Notes: generated by a model from the letters alone, not told the origin. Positions 34,012-45,245 are shown, counted from the stretch's first letter. The stretch is DNA of 64,000 bases from Microvirga arsenatis (GCF_009910705.1 NZ_JAAAXJ010000001.1:248001-312000), one strand, 5' to 3'. Program-made: numbers and translations.

Positions 34012-34330
34012 ATATCTTCCCTCCCCCTTGCGGGGAGGGCCAGGGTGGGGGTGTCGGCGCTGACCTGGACAAGCGTGGCGCAGGTTCACCTCTCCCCGGA
34101 TCTCGGGTGTTCCCGAGATCCGTTTCTGGGGCGCAGGTCGGGAACACCCGACCTGCGGCGGGGAGAGGTCGAGCGAACGCGAGGGTGAGGGGGAGAGCGG
34201 GTGCCGGAGAGGGCTGTAACCCCTCACCCGGACCTGACGGTCCGACCTCTCCCTCAGGGAGAGGTGAAACGGCGCCAAACATTCACAGGCTATCGCTCAC
34301 ACCCCCACCTCCCCAAGGGGGGAGGAGAGG
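34012..34330. repeat. Core alpha repeat, inverted copy without shell
   Basis: This is the reverse complement of 18411-18729. Shared blocks include ggcgcaggttcacctctccc, atctcgggtgttcccgagat, gtcgggaacacccgacctgc and ctctccctcagggagaggtg. The ends carry the usual cctcccccttgcggggaggg-type modules. It fills most of the 505-base spacer upstream of the exporter operon; no gene is visible in it. Confidence 0.88.
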
Positions 34331-34383
34331 TGCCCGCGCCTGACAGGCCGGGCTTCCCGGATGAGAATGTCTCGCCGGATCCG

Positions 34384-34764
34384 CTATGCCCCGGCCTGCA
34401 CGCGGGCGAGGTGCCGCTTGCGCGCCTTGGCCTGCCGCTCGGCGAGCTTCATGAGCCAGTCGAGGATGTTGTGCTCGACCACGAGCCCCGTCTCCGCATC
34501 CTCCAGGCGCTGGATCCGGTCGACCCGGAAGCCGCGGTAGCCGTCCTCGGTGAGGATGTCGATGCCGCCCAGAAGCATCTTGCCCGGACCCACCTTCAGC
34601 TCGCGCGCCAGCACCCAGCGCCGGGTGGCATTGCCGGCCTGGTCCACATAGTCGAGCTCCAGCGCGCCCTCCAGCGGATAGACGTGCCAGGCGCCCTCGA
34701 TCCGCTCCTCGACGGGAGCGTTCCGGGCCGGCTTCAACAGGGATGTCGCAAAGGTGGTAACCAT
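34384..34764 (-). CDS. Small WYL-domain-like protein
   Basis: This 126-residue protein reads like a free-standing WYL-type domain. The pattern LELDYVDQAGNATRRWVLARELKV (strand, turn, conserved Arg) followed by GYRGFRVDRIQRLED matches the beta-strands and the terminal FRxDRI of WYL domains, which bind nucleic acid or nucleotide ligands in bacterial regulators. No helix-turn-helix is present. ATG at 34764 is chosen over an in-frame Met seven codons upstream. The resemblance is by eye and moderate. Confidence 0.72.
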   Translation of the reverse strand: MVTTFATSLLKPARNAPVEERIEGAWHVYPLEGALELDYVDQAGNATRRWVLARELKVGPGKMLLGGIDILTEDGYRGFRVDRIQRLEDAETGLVVEHNILDWLMKLAERQAKARKRHLARVQAGA

Positions 34765-34863
34765 AGGAAGAATATGGGGTTTCACCCTTTGTTCCGCAAG
34801 GATTTCGGGGGTGCTGGGGGGCAGAAAGTCGCTTGGAAAAGATGACCTTTAATCGTTCGACGC

Positions 34864-35094
34864 TTAGCGCTTAGAACTGTGGTGACGTTCTATAATCGTC
34901 AGACAAGCCAAGCCGATCGCTGAGGCAAGCAGCACCGCTGCCCAAAAGGTCGACCAAAGGCCCGAATAAGCAGTCATCAGCCGCGCCCCTGTCGGCTCAG
35001 GCAGCATCGCCGGAAGGATCGTGAGCCCAGCAGAGAGATAGAGAGCGGCATAGACCGCCCACCAGATCCGCTTCAACCGATTGCGCCCGGGCAC
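34864..35094 (-). CDS. Small two-helix membrane protein
   Basis: This 76-residue protein has two membrane segments (WWAVYAALYLSAGLTILPAML and FWAAVLLASAIGLACLTII) and basic ends (NRLKRIWW, ERHHSSKR). The start is GTG at 35094, immediately after the TGA of the upstream 155-residue gene, so coupling by termination-reinitiation is likely. The base composition is AT-richer than the surroundings. The family is unknown. Confidence 0.6.
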   Translation of the reverse strand: MPGRNRLKRIWWAVYAALYLSAGLTILPAMLPEPTGARLMTAYSGLWSTFWAAVLLASAIGLACLTIIERHHSSKR

Positions 35095-35562
35095 TCAATC
35101 ACCTGCTCTGTCTTGGATTAGAGCAGAAGGGCCTCCGCTGGAATCCTTCGGATTGAGCGGGGTTTCCTGACGTAATCTGACTCTGATGAATTCGATGAAA
35201 GCAGGCGTGAGCACGAAGAGAATACCCAACTTTCCAGCTTCGGAAACGGAAAGACTTGTATGATAGCCGAGCAGCCCGAGCGAAAGAATATAGGCAATGG
35301 CTGCTATCCCTGTGTGCTTGAACACCCGGTTCTCATCCATATCATCAAGGCCTTCTCTGGAGCCGGCTAGGCCGCCTTTTAGGGACCCCCACACCAGCAA
35401 AAACAAGAGTACTATGGCGATGAACAAGCCAATCAGGGGAGGAGGCTCATAGACATGCTTCTCAAATTGTCGAATCCAGAAAAACGAAAGTAGTGCAATC
35501 GGGAATGCTGCCCGCTTGAAGCGTCCGATGTTGCGCGAGGGCAGTGTTAGATGCTCGGCCAC
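35095..35562 (-). CDS. Membrane protein of unknown function, 155 residues
   Basis: Predicted membrane segments are FPIALLSFFWI, LIGLFIAIVLLFLLVWGSL, IAAIAYILSLGLLGY and LGILFVLTPAFIEFI, giving about four helices, with a charged loop (SREGLDDMDENRVFKH) and a polar C-terminus. It is paired with the two-helix gene directly downstream. It lies in an AT-rich patch between 34.8 and 35.8 kb, which suggests later acquisition. I do not recognise the family. Confidence 0.68.
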   Translation of the reverse strand: MAEHLTLPSRNIGRFKRAAFPIALLSFFWIRQFEKHVYEPPPLIGLFIAIVLLFLLVWGSLKGGLAGSREGLDDMDENRVFKHTGIAAIAYILSLGLLGYHTSLSVSEAGKLGILFVLTPAFIEFIRVRLRQETPLNPKDSSGGPSALIQDRAGD

Positions 35563-35769
35563 GCCGCTAGTCCCTACAAATATCTATAATAATATATCAT
35601 AAAATTGCTGGTCGTGATAGTCTTTCTCCACGAGTTGAGAGTTTCCATGCTGTCGTCAGGCGAGTTCTGTTTGGCCTGGACCGTCTTGCAAGCAGATAGG
35701 GGATTTCTTCCCTGCTATTCCGACTCAATCCTCTTCTTTAGGAAGGTTATTGAGTTTGTAAGATACAGC

Positions 35770-36186
35770 ATGCAGATCGAGGTTCTCGAGGAGGCTAACC
35801 CGCCCGGCGCAGAGGACGTGACGGCCGGCTTGCGCGCTCACGTGATCGAGAAGACCGGCCCCTTGCCGTTGATCCCCCTGACCCTGCTCCTGCGGGACGA
35901 CGAGAACCGGGTGCGCGGCGGCATCCGGGGCGCCATCGCCCTGTGCTGGCTCCAGGTGGACCATTTCTGGATCGACGAGGCCCTGCGCGGGCAGGGTTAC
36001 GGCTCCCGCCTGCTCGACATGGCGGAGGAGGCCGCCCGGACCCACGGCGCCATCGGCGCGCAGCTGACCACGTCGACCTTCCAGGCGGAGGAATTCTACC
36101 GGAAGCAGGGCTATGCCGAGATCGGCCGCCTGAAGGACCGCCCGCCCGGCCACGACCGGATCTGGATGGCCAAGCGCTGGGGCTGA
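35770..36186 (+). CDS. GNAT-family N-acetyltransferase
   Basis: This 138-residue GNAT enzyme has motif A in FWIDEALRGQGYGSRLLDMAEEAA (acetyl-CoA loop RGQGYGS) and motif B in AEEFYRKQGYAEIGRLKDRP, typical of members acting on small molecules or other amines. The ATG at 35770 is set by homology (MQIEVLEEANPPG). An open frame upstream to 35605 is AT-rich and unlike the rest, and no strong ribosome binding site precedes either start, so the start is less certain. Confidence 0.85.
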   Translation: MQIEVLEEANPPGAEDVTAGLRAHVIEKTGPLPLIPLTLLLRDDENRVRGGIRGAIALCWLQVDHFWIDEALRGQGYGSRLLDMAEEAARTHGAIGAQLTTSTFQAEEFYRKQGYAEIGRLKDRPPGHDRIWMAKRWG

Positions 36187-36284
36187 AGGCCAGGGGCTTA
36201 AGGGCTCTTCCTGAGTCGACCGCTGCCGCTTGAAGGACATAGGATCCCGAGGCGCCGAAGGTCGGATCGGGAAGGAGCGGTCGC

Positions 36285-37070
36285 ATGAGCGAGGAAGCAC
36301 ACCCCACCGCACCGGCCCTGCGCCGGGAGCCGGCGATCCGCAGGATCAGGCGCGCCGATCTCGTGGATGCCTTTGCGGCGGGGCTGCGGGACTTTCAGGC
36401 CCATCCGGCCTTCGGGCTGTTCTTCGGCGGCGTCTATGCCCTCGGCGGGGTGGCGATCCTGGCCTGCGCCTTCCTGTGGGACCTCGTCTATCTCGTCTAT
36501 CCGCTGGCCTCCGGCTTCGTGCTGATCGGGCCCTTCGTGGCGGTGGGGCTCTACGAGGTCAGCCGGATGCGCGAGCAGGGGCAGGCGCCGACGCTCTCCG
36601 CCGTGTTCGGGGCGATCTGGGCGCAGGGCGGCAGGGAGCTCTCCTGGATGGCCTTCGTCACAATCTTCCTGTTCATCATCTGGATGTATCAGGTCCGCCT
36701 GCTGATCGCCCTGTTCTTCGGGCTCCACGGCATGCCGGCCGGCACCTTCCCGGGCGTGCTCTTCACCACGCCGGAGGGACTCGGCTTCCTGGCGGTGGGG
36801 CACGCGGTCGGCGCGGTCCTGGCCCTCGTGACCTTCTCCATCACCGTCGTCTCCTTCCCGCTGCTGCTCGACCGGGAGGTGGACTTCGTCACCGCCATGA
36901 TCACCAGCGTGCGCGCCGTGGCGAGCAACCCGGCCGCCATGCTGGGCTGGGCTTTATGCGTCGTCCTTCTCCTCTTCGTCGCCGCCCTCCCGGCCTTCCT
37001 CGGCCTGATCGTGGTCCTGCCGGTGCTCGGGCATACGACGTGGCACCTGTATCGGAGGGTGGTGGGGTAG
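36285..37070 (+). CDS. DUF2189 domain-containing membrane protein
   Basis: This 261-residue integral membrane protein has about six helices. The N-terminal IRRIRRADLVDAFAAGLRDF leads into hydrophobic segments, with GFVLIGPFVAVGLYEVSRM and FSITVVSFPLLLDREVDFVTAM being characteristic of DUF2189, a family of unknown function common in alphaproteobacteria. The start ATG at 36285 has GGAG upstream. It is separated from aspS by an 800-base spacer. Confidence 0.9.
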   Translation: MSEEAHPTAPALRREPAIRRIRRADLVDAFAAGLRDFQAHPAFGLFFGGVYALGGVAILACAFLWDLVYLVYPLASGFVLIGPFVAVGLYEVSRMREQGQAPTLSAVFGAIWAQGGRELSWMAFVTIFLFIIWMYQVRLLIALFFGLHGMPAGTFPGVLFTTPEGLGFLAVGHAVGAVLALVTFSITVVSFPLLLDREVDFVTAMITSVRAVASNPAAMLGWALCVVLLLFVAALPAFLGLIVVLPVLGHTTWHLYRRVVG

Positions 37071-37113
37071 TTCGCTGCTCCTGTCCGTCATCACCGGCCT
37101 TGGTTTGGCGATC

Positions 37114-37270
37114 CCAATCGGTGAAGCCCGTATCTCCCTCCCCCCTTTGCGGGGGAGGGTGGCGAGCGGAGCGAGCCGGGAGAGGGGGAGTACTGGGTGA
37201 ACACGGCCCCTCTCCCGGCCTGCTGTGCAGGCCACCCTCTCCCGCTGCGGGGAGAGGGCGAGGACGAGGG
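37114..37270. repeat. GC-rich palindromic modules upstream of the aspS leader
   Basis: Blocks such as ctcccccctttgcgggggag, ggcgagcggagcgagccggg, cccctctcccggcctgctgt and ctctcccgctgcggggagag are palindromic or mutually complementary and resemble the ends of the composite repeats. They occupy the start of the spacer between the DUF2189 gene and aspS. No gene is visible here. Confidence 0.65.
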
Positions 37271-37301
37271 TTCGGGCCTGTGCAATGTTCTTACTTTGTT
37301 C

Positions 37302-37330
37302 TTGACTTTGTTCCCGACCTTGGCTATAGG
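37302..37330 (+). promoter_or_regulatory. Near-consensus promoter 540 bases upstream of aspS
   Basis: TTGACT at 37302-37307 and TATAGG at 37325-37330 are separated by exactly 17 bases, one of the best promoter matches in the window. Transcription would start near 37337, leaving a leader of about 530 bases before the aspS ATG. Confidence 0.68.
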
Positions 37331-37605
37331 TGGTGGCGTCCTGCCTCGCGAGGGACGCGCCCGAGGCGTCGGTTGCGGGGGCGGGATGCGGTTCCGGCCG
37401 CTGGCGGGAAGGACGTTGTCCCGTCATGCCGGGGCTCTGAGCGGAGGAGGAGGCGCAGGGCGGCTGTTCGGGCAGCGCCGTGGGCCTGGCCTCCCAAGCC
37501 TCGCCGGCACCGGTGCACCCGGGGCTGCGCATGACGGCGCCGTAAAGCTCTCTGAGGGTTCGTCCCTGATGGGCTGGAGCGCGAGGCTCAGGGCCGAAAA
37601 GCTGC

Positions 37606-37707
37606 GCGCGGGAGGCAAGGTGCTTCCCGTCCGGGCGGATCTCCCGTCCCGACCCGATCCTTCGCCCGCTCCGCCGGAGTGCAGCGAAGCAGCCTTGCCT
37701 CCCGCGC
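37606..37707 (+). ncRNA. Candidate structured RNA (long stem-loop) in the aspS leader
   Basis: The left arm gcgcgggaggcaagg (37606-37620) and right arm ccttgcctcccgcgc (37693-37707) are perfect 15-bp complements, continued after a single bulged base by TGCTTC/GAAGCA. That gives a 21-bp stem closing a 59-base GC-rich loop with further pairing. It lies downstream of the promoter at 37302. It is not a recognisable tmRNA, RNase P RNA, SRP RNA or 6S RNA by the motifs I can check. It could be a small RNA or an aspS leader. Confidence 0.45.
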
Positions 37708-37868
37708 TTCCCTCAAAGCCGAACGAGACAAGTCACCACCAGCCGGCAGCCGCCACCCCAGACCGGGGAGGGAGCGCCCCCTCGCGGGCTCGATTTCAGC
37801 CTTCCGCCTTGACTTCCCCCGCCTCCCATGGATGTTGCGCCTCAAACCGAACCAGCAGGCCTTTTCCC

Positions 37869-39689
37869 ATGTCCGCCTCCATGCACCGTTACCGTTCCCA
37901 CACCTGCGGCGCGCTCCGCGAATCCGATGTCGGCGGGGTGGCCCGCCTGTCCGGCTGGTGCCATCGCATCCGCGACCATGGCGGCGTGCTGTTCATCGAC
38001 CTGCGCGACCATTACGGCATGACCCAGTGCGTGATCGACCCGGATTCGGCCGCCTTCAAGATGGCCGAGACCGTGCGCTCGGAATGGGTGATCCGGGTCG
38101 ACGGCAAGGTGCGCAAGCGCCCGGCCGGCACCGAGAACGCCGAGCTGCCCACCGGCATGGTCGAGGTCTACATCACCGACATGGAGGTGCTGGGCCCGGC
38201 GGCCGAGCTGCCGATGCCGGTCTTCGGCGACCAGGAATACCCGGAGGAGACCCGGCTCACCTACCGCTACCTCGACCTGCGCCGCGAGAAGCTGCACGCC
38301 AACATCATGAAGCGCGGCGCGATCATCAACTCCTTGCGCACCCGCATGCAGCAGAGCGGCTTCTTCGAGTTCACGACGCCGATCCTGACCGCCTCCTCGC
38401 CGGAGGGCGCGCGCGACTTCCTCGTGCCCTCGCGCATCCATCCCGGCAAGTTCTACGCGCTGCCGCAGGCACCGCAGCAGTTCAAGCAGCTGATCATGAT
38501 CTCCGGCTTCGACCGGTACTTCCAGATCGCCCCCTGCTTCCGCGACGAGGACCCGCGCGCCGACCGCCTGCCGGGCGAGTTCTACCAGCTCGACGTGGAG
38601 ATGAGCTTCGTCACGCAGGAGGACGTGTTCCAGGCCATGGAGCCCGTGATCCGCGACACCTTCAAGGAGTTCGCGGACGGCAAGCCGGTCACCGAGACCT
38701 TCCCGCGCATCCCGTATTTCGAGGCCATGCTGAAATACGGCTCCGACAAGCCCGACCTGCGCAACCCGCTCGTCATCGCCGACGTGTCGGAGGTGTTCAC
38801 CCGCGAGGACGTGACCTTCAACGCGTTCAAGAACGTGATCAAGTCCGGCGGCGTGGTGCGCGCGATCCCGGCGCCGGGCGCCGCCTCCCAGCCGCGCTCC
38901 TTCTTCGACAAGCTCAACGACTGGGCCCGCACGGAAGGCGCGCCCGGGCTGGGCTACATCGTGTTCGAGGAGGAGGGCGGCCAGATCATCGGCAAAGGCC
39001 CCATCGCCAAGTTCATCCCTGAGGCAGCCCAGGCCGCCATCCGCGAGAAGGCCGGCATCAAGGCGGGCGATGCGGTGTTCTTCTCCGCGGGCGCGGAGGA
39101 CAAGGCGGCCTCGCTCGCCGGCAAGGCGCGCACCCGCATCGGCGACGAGCTCGGCCTCATCGACAAGGACCGCTTCGAGTTCTGCTGGATCGTCGACTTC
39201 CCGCAATACGAGTGGAACGAGGACGAGAAGAAGATCGACTTCTCCCACAATCCGTTCTCCATGGCGAACTACGACCACGACGCCTTCATGGCGCTCGACC
39301 CGTCGGACAAGGACACGATCCTCAAGATCACGGCCTTCCAGTACGACATGGTCTGCAACGGCTACGAGATGGCCTCAGGGAGCATCCGCAACCACCGTCC
39401 CGACCGGATGGTCAAGGCCTTCGAGATCGCCGGCTACGGCGAGAAGGAGGTCATGGAGCGGTTCGGCGGCATGTACCGCGCGTTCCAGTACGGCGCGCCG
39501 CCCCACGGCGGCATGGCCGCGGGCGTGGACCGCATCGTGATGCTGCTCTGCGGCGCGCAGAACCTGCGCGAGATCACGCTCTTCCCCATGAACCAGAAGG
39601 CGGAGGACCTGCTGCTCGGCGCGCCCTCCGACGTGACGCCCAAGCAGCTGCGCGAGCTCCACATCCGGCTGAACCTGCCGGAGAAATGA
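37869..39689 (+). CDS. aspS: Aspartyl-tRNA synthetase
   Basis: This 606-residue class II synthetase has an N-terminal anticodon-binding OB fold ([35 protein letters not shown]), class II motif 1-2 regions ([36 protein letters not shown]), a bacterial insertion domain and motif 3 ([13 protein letters not shown]). With gatCAB present it may be the non-discriminating type that also charges tRNA(Asn), but that is inference. The start at 37869 ([11 protein letters not shown]) is set by homology, although the frame is open 224 codons upstream. Confidence 0.98.
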   Translation: MSASMHRYRSHTCGALRESDVGGVARLSGWCHRIRDHGGVLFIDLRDHYGMTQCVIDPDSAAFKMAETVRSEWVIRVDGKVRKRPAGTENAELPTGMVEVYITDMEVLGPAAELPMPVFGDQEYPEETRLTYRYLDLRREKLHANIMKRGAIINSLRTRMQQSGFFEFTTPILTASSPEGARDFLVPSRIHPGKFYALPQAPQQFKQLIMISGFDRYFQIAPCFRDEDPRADRLPGEFYQLDVEMSFVTQEDVFQAMEPVIRDTFKEFADGKPVTETFPRIPYFEAMLKYGSDKPDLRNPLVIADVSEVFTREDVTFNAFKNVIKSGGVVRAIPAPGAASQPRSFFDKLNDWARTEGAPGLGYIVFEEEGGQIIGKGPIAKFIPEAAQAAIREKAGIKAGDAVFFSAGAEDKAASLAGKARTRIGDELGLIDKDRFEFCWIVDFPQYEWNEDEKKIDFSHNPFSMANYDHDAFMALDPSDKDTILKITAFQYDMVCNGYEMASGSIRNHRPDRMVKAFEIAGYGEKEVMERFGGMYRAFQYGAPPHGGMAAGVDRIVMLLCGAQNLREITLFPMNQKAEDLLLGAPSDVTPKQLRELHIRLNLPEK

Positions 39690-40123
39690 TGCGCTCGGCT
39701 CTCTGCCTCGGCCTGATGCTCGCCGCTGCGCCCGCCCTTGCGGAGGACTGGCCTCCCAGGATCGGCGCGGAGCTTGCCGAGCGCCGGGCCCATTGCAGGG
39801 AGAGCGGCGGCGAGGCGCGGATCGCAGGCCCGTTCCTGCGCCGGATCGATCTCGACGGCGACGGACGCGACGACTTCGTCATGGACGATGCGGGCTTTCG
39901 CTGCTCGAAGGGAGCGCCGCTCCATTGCGGCTCCGGCGGATGCCAGGTCCAGGTCTTCCTCGGCGGCGGGACGGATGCGCGCCCGGTCTTCGCCGAGCTG
40001 GCGCAGAAGGCCGTGCTGAAGGGCAGGGTGCTGGAGCTCTCGCAGCGCCGCGGCATGCCGGCGATCGTCGTGCGGTTCGAGCGCGGCTGCGCCATCCGCT
40101 CCGATGGGGAGCGCACTTGCTAG
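39686..40123 (+). CDS. Small exported protein with an EF-hand-like Asp-rich loop
   Basis: This 145-residue precursor has a signal peptide ([20 protein letters not shown]). The mature part includes a [14 protein letters not shown] loop, as in calcium-binding EF-hand or FG-GAP repeats, and cysteines in [22 protein letters not shown] and [13 protein letters not shown] that could form disulfides in the periplasm. ATG at 39686 overlaps the aspS stop (ATGA) and a second ATG follows immediately, so it is probably coupled to aspS. Function is unknown. Confidence 0.82.
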   Translation: MMRSALCLGLMLAAAPALAEDWPPRIGAELAERRAHCRESGGEARIAGPFLRRIDLDGDGRDDFVMDDAGFRCSKGAPLHCGSGGCQVQVFLGGGTDARPVFAELAQKAVLKGRVLELSQRRGMPAIVVRFERGCAIRSDGERTC

Positions 40124-40989
40124 GCTCCCCCGTCACCGCCATCGTCGTCGCGTTCGACAGCGCCCATGCGCTGCCCGAATGTCTCGGTGCGCTGGCCGCG
40201 GACGCTGTGCCGGCGATCGTGGTCGACAACGCCTCGGCGGACGACAGCGCCGCCATCGCCGAAAGGCACGGGGCGCGGGTGATCCGCAACGCCCGCAACG
40301 AGGGCTACGGCCGCGCCAACAACATCGGCGCGCGCGCGGCCGAGACCGAGTTCGTGCTGATCGTCAATCCGGACTGCATCGTGGGGAAGGGCGCCGTCGC
40401 TGCGCTTCTCGATGCGGCGCGGCGCTATCCCGATGCGGCGCTCCTCGCGCCGCGGATCGTCGAGCCCGACGGTCGCGTGTTCTTCCAGCCGCGCTCCCTG
40501 CTCTCGCCCTATCTGCACAACCGGCAGGGCAGGCGCGTTCTGCCCGAGGGCGAGGCCTGCGCGCCGTTCTTCTCCGGCGCCTGCTTCCTCATGCGCCGCG
40601 AGATCTTCCACGCGCTCGGCGGCTTCGACGAGAACATCTTTCTGTTCTACGAGGATGACGATCTCTGCCGCCGCGTGGCGGATTCCGGCGCCGCTCTGGT
40701 CTACGTGCCGCAGGCTCTGGTGCGCCATGGGCGCGGCCGCTCCAGCGGCGACAAGCCCGGGCGCGTCTTCACCTCCCGCTGGCACCAGGCCTGGTCGAAG
40801 GCCTATGTGAGCCGCAAGTACGGCCTGCCCGATCCGGCGCCCGGCATGTTCGCCGTCAATGCGCTGAAGGCGGCGGGCGCGAGCCTGACCTTCCGGCGGA
40901 AACTGATCGAACGGTATGCCGGCTCCGCCGCGGGAGCCCTGGCTTTTCTGAAGGGCAGGACGGCCCTGGAGCGCGAGAGAGTGTCATGA
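40117..40989 (+). CDS. Glycosyltransferase family 2 protein (rhamnosyltransferase-like)
   Basis: This protein of about 290 residues is a GT-A fold glycosyltransferase. VVDNASADDSAAIAERHGA and NEGYGRANNIGARA are the nucleotide-binding N-terminal motifs, LIVNPDC is the metal-binding DxD-equivalent region, and FSGACFLMRREIFHALGG with FLFYEDDDLCRRV is typical of WbbL-type enzymes that add deoxy sugars to O-antigen or capsule. The frame has no ATG before the conserved start, so TTG at 40117, preceded by GGGGAG, is the likely start, overlapping the upstream stop by seven bases. It precedes an acyltransferase gene (ATGA overlap). Confidence 0.9.
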   Translation: MLGSPVTAIVVAFDSAHALPECLGALAADAVPAIVVDNASADDSAAIAERHGARVIRNARNEGYGRANNIGARAAETEFVLIVNPDCIVGKGAVAALLDAARRYPDAALLAPRIVEPDGRVFFQPRSLLSPYLHNRQGRRVLPEGEACAPFFSGACFLMRREIFHALGGFDENIFLFYEDDDLCRRVADSGAALVYVPQALVRHGRGRSSGDKPGRVFTSRWHQAWSKAYVSRKYGLPDPAPGMFAVNALKAAGASLTFRRKLIERYAGSAAGALAFLKGRTALERERVS

Positions 40990-42083
40990 GAGTGCCTGCA
41001 TTCCCGAACCGCGCCCCCAGCGTGTCCGATGCCCTGTCGCAGGAGGCCAACAACTTCGCCATCATCCGCCTTGCGCTGGCCCTGGCCGTCGTGGTCTCGC
41101 ACGCCTTCAGCGTCACCACGGGCGCCGTTGCCGACGAGCCGCTCTTCGCCTCCACCGGCTTCACGCTCGGCGAGCACGCGGTGAACGGCTTCTTCGCCAT
41201 CTCCGGCTTTCTCGTCACCATGAGCTTCGACCGGCGCGGCTGGCGCGATTATGCCATCGCCCGGACGCTGCGCATCGCGCCCGGCCTCGTCGTGGCGGTC
41301 CTCGCGGTGTCGCTCCTCCTCGGCGCCGCGATGACCAGGCTGCCCTTGGGCGAGTATCTCGAGAGCCCGGCCCTGCGCCGCTTCATCCAGTCGACGCTCC
41401 TGAGCTTCAAGAGCAACAACGCGCTTCCCGGCGTGTTCGCCGACAATCCCTTCAAGTTCCCCATGGGCACCGTGTGGACGCTGAAATACGAGGTCATGTG
41501 CTACACGGGCGTGTTCGCGCTCGGCCTCGTCGGGCTCCTGCGCTCCCGCATGGCCGCCATCGCCCTTCTGCTGGGACTGGCTCTCGGCCTCGCGGGGCTC
41601 GACTTCTTCCGTCCCGACGCACCGAAAGGTGTGGAGACCGCGCTGCGCCTGCCGCTGATCTTCGCCCTCGGCGGCGCCCTCTACGTGTGGCGCGACCGCG
41701 CCCGCCTGTCGGGCCTCCTCGTCGCGGCGCTGGCCCTCGCCACCTGGCTGGGCGCCGGAACCTTCCTGTACAAGACGCTGCTCTTCACCGGCTCCGCTTA
41801 CGGCATCCTGTGGCTCGCCCTCTCGCCCGCGCTCACCCGCTTCGCCTATGAGCCCAGGGCGGACCTGTCCTACGGCACCTACCTCTATGGCTGGCCGATC
41901 CAGCAGAGTCTCCACGCGCTCTGGCCGGGCGCTTCGGCCTGGGTGCTGCTGGCGCCTTCGCTGGCGATCACGCTGCTGGTGGCGGCCCTGTCCTGGATCC
42001 TGGTCGAGAAGCCGGCGCTCGGGCTGAAGGCCAGGGCCCTCGGCCGCCGGACCCTCAAGACTGTTGAGCCCGCAGCACCCTGA
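40986..42083 (+). CDS. Acyltransferase 3 family membrane protein
   Basis: This 365-residue protein has about ten membrane helices and the acyltransferase-3 signature: [22 protein letters not shown] with the catalytic-type His near the end of helix 1, [17 protein letters not shown] in helix 2, [17 protein letters not shown] with the conserved arginine, and [13 protein letters not shown]. It overlaps the glycosyltransferase stop by four bases. The pair fits synthesis and O-acylation of a surface polysaccharide. Its 3' end overlaps the convergent hexapeptide acetyltransferase by 29 bases. Confidence 0.92.
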   Translation: MRVPAFPNRAPSVSDALSQEANNFAIIRLALALAVVVSHAFSVTTGAVADEPLFASTGFTLGEHAVNGFFAISGFLVTMSFDRRGWRDYAIARTLRIAPGLVVAVLAVSLLLGAAMTRLPLGEYLESPALRRFIQSTLLSFKSNNALPGVFADNPFKFPMGTVWTLKYEVMCYTGVFALGLVGLLRSRMAAIALLLGLALGLAGLDFFRPDAPKGVETALRLPLIFALGGALYVWRDRARLSGLLVAALALATWLGAGTFLYKTLLFTGSAYGILWLALSPALTRFAYEPRADLSYGTYLYGWPIQQSLHALWPGASAWVLLAPSLAITLLVAALSWILVEKPALGLKARALGRRTLKTVEPAAP

Positions 42084-42675
42084 CGGCGGCGATCAGCTCG
42101 CGGATCCGGTCGCTCTGCAGCAGCGGGATGAGGGTGGCGATCTTCTCCCGCGGCAGGTTCCACCATTGCACCTCCAGGAGGGCCGCGATGGTCTCCTCGT
42201 CGAAGCGGTAGCGGATGATCCTGGCCGGGTTGCCGCCGACGATGGCATAGGGCGGCACGTCCTTTGTCACGACCGCATGGGCGGCGACCACGGCGCCATG
42301 CCCCACGGTCACGCCCGACATGATGATCGCCCCGGAGCCGAGCCAGACGTCATGCCCGATGGTCACGTCGCCCCGGGAGGAGTGGTAATCGTCGCTTCGG
42401 GGCGCCGAGGGCCAGAGCTCGCGGAAGGCGGAAAACGGATAGGTGGTGCCCCAGTCGGTGCGGTGGTTGCCCCCGAGCAGGATCTCCACCTTGTCGGCGA
42501 TCGAGCCGTAGCGGCCGATGGTGAGCTTCCGGCCCGACTCGGGGAAGCGCACCTTGGGCTTGCCGTAGGTGAACTCGCCGATCTCGTAGCCGTAGCGGGC
42601 GATTCCCTTGGCGAGGTGGAGCCGCGTCTGGTTGTGCGGGTTGCGCCAGTTTTTCAGGCGATGGCCAAGTTTCAT
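42055..42675 (-). CDS. CatB-related O-acetyltransferase (left-handed beta-helix)
   Basis: This 206-residue protein belongs to the xenobiotic/maltose-type hexapeptide acyltransferase group. Hexapeptide repeats run from [17 protein letters not shown] to [17 protein letters not shown], and the family end motif is [19 protein letters not shown]. The catalytic His is probably in the [10 protein letters not shown] segment. Substrates are usually sugars or aminosugars, or chloramphenicol-type alcohols. ATG at 42675 (MKLGHRL) is chosen over a longer frame to 42759. It overlaps the acyltransferase 3' end and is divergent from maeB. Confidence 0.9.
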   Translation of the reverse strand: MKLGHRLKNWRNPHNQTRLHLAKGIARYGYEIGEFTYGKPKVRFPESGRKLTIGRYGSIADKVEILLGGNHRTDWGTTYPFSAFRELWPSAPRSDDYHSSRGDVTIGHDVWLGSGAIIMSGVTVGHGAVVAAHAVVTKDVPPYAIVGGNPARIIRYRFDEETIAALLEVQWWNLPREKIATLIPLLQSDRIRELIAAVRVLRAQQS

Positions 42676-42771
42676 CGTGGCAGCCCTGCGGGAGAAGAAC
42701 ATTGACGGCAGGGGGGAAGCGCGCGCACAAGAACCTCCGAAGCGTTTTGACCGGTGCAAGGAGCGTCAGGG

Positions 42772-45075
<2,304 letters not shown>

Positions 45076-45094
45076 GGGTTTAAGAACGCAATTC

Positions 45095-45221
45095 TGTCAT
45101 TCCGGGGCTGCGCAGCAGAGCCCGGGATCCATAACCGCTAACGGTGCAGAACAAGGCGCGACGTGGATCGCCAATGTCTGAGCTGCTGTGGTTATGGATC
45201 CCCGCCTTCGCGGGGATGACA
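45095..45221. repeat. Palindromic repeat between maeB and the exported protein gene
   Basis: The element opens tgtcattccggggctgcgca ... gatccataacc and closes gttatggatccccgccttcg ... ggggatgaca, giving long complementary arms around a 45-base centre. It resembles the shell family but differs in sequence. The spacer holds no gene. Confidence 0.8.
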
Positions 45222-45245
45222 CCTAAGGCGAAAAGGGAGGCAGCC

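Noticed and set aside
33879..34383. Another double-glycine peptide gene in the spacer upstream of the exporter operon
   Set aside because: Both strands were read for an LSxxELxxIxGG-like motif after a ribosome binding site; only repeat sequence was found.
35605..35769. Upstream extension of the GNAT protein at 35770
   Set aside because: The extra 55 codons are AT-rich, hydrophobic and unlike GNAT N-termini; homology begins at MQIEVLEEANPPG.
37546..37580. T-arm-like sequence gggttcgtccc suggesting a tRNA or tmRNA
   Set aside because: No acceptor stem, anticodon arm or CCA-proximal complement is present, and no tag-peptide codons were found.
37197..37868. In-frame 224-codon extension of aspS toward 37197
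   Set aside because: The frame is open only because of high GC. It crosses palindromic repeats, the promoter and the stem-loop and shows no synthetase-like residues; homology begins at 37869.
37330..37868. RNase P RNA, SRP RNA or 6S RNA
   Set aside because: The hallmark motifs (GAGGAAAGUCC, GGAAGCAGC, and a 6S-like closing stem with central bubble) were looked for and not found, so only 'structured candidate' is claimed.
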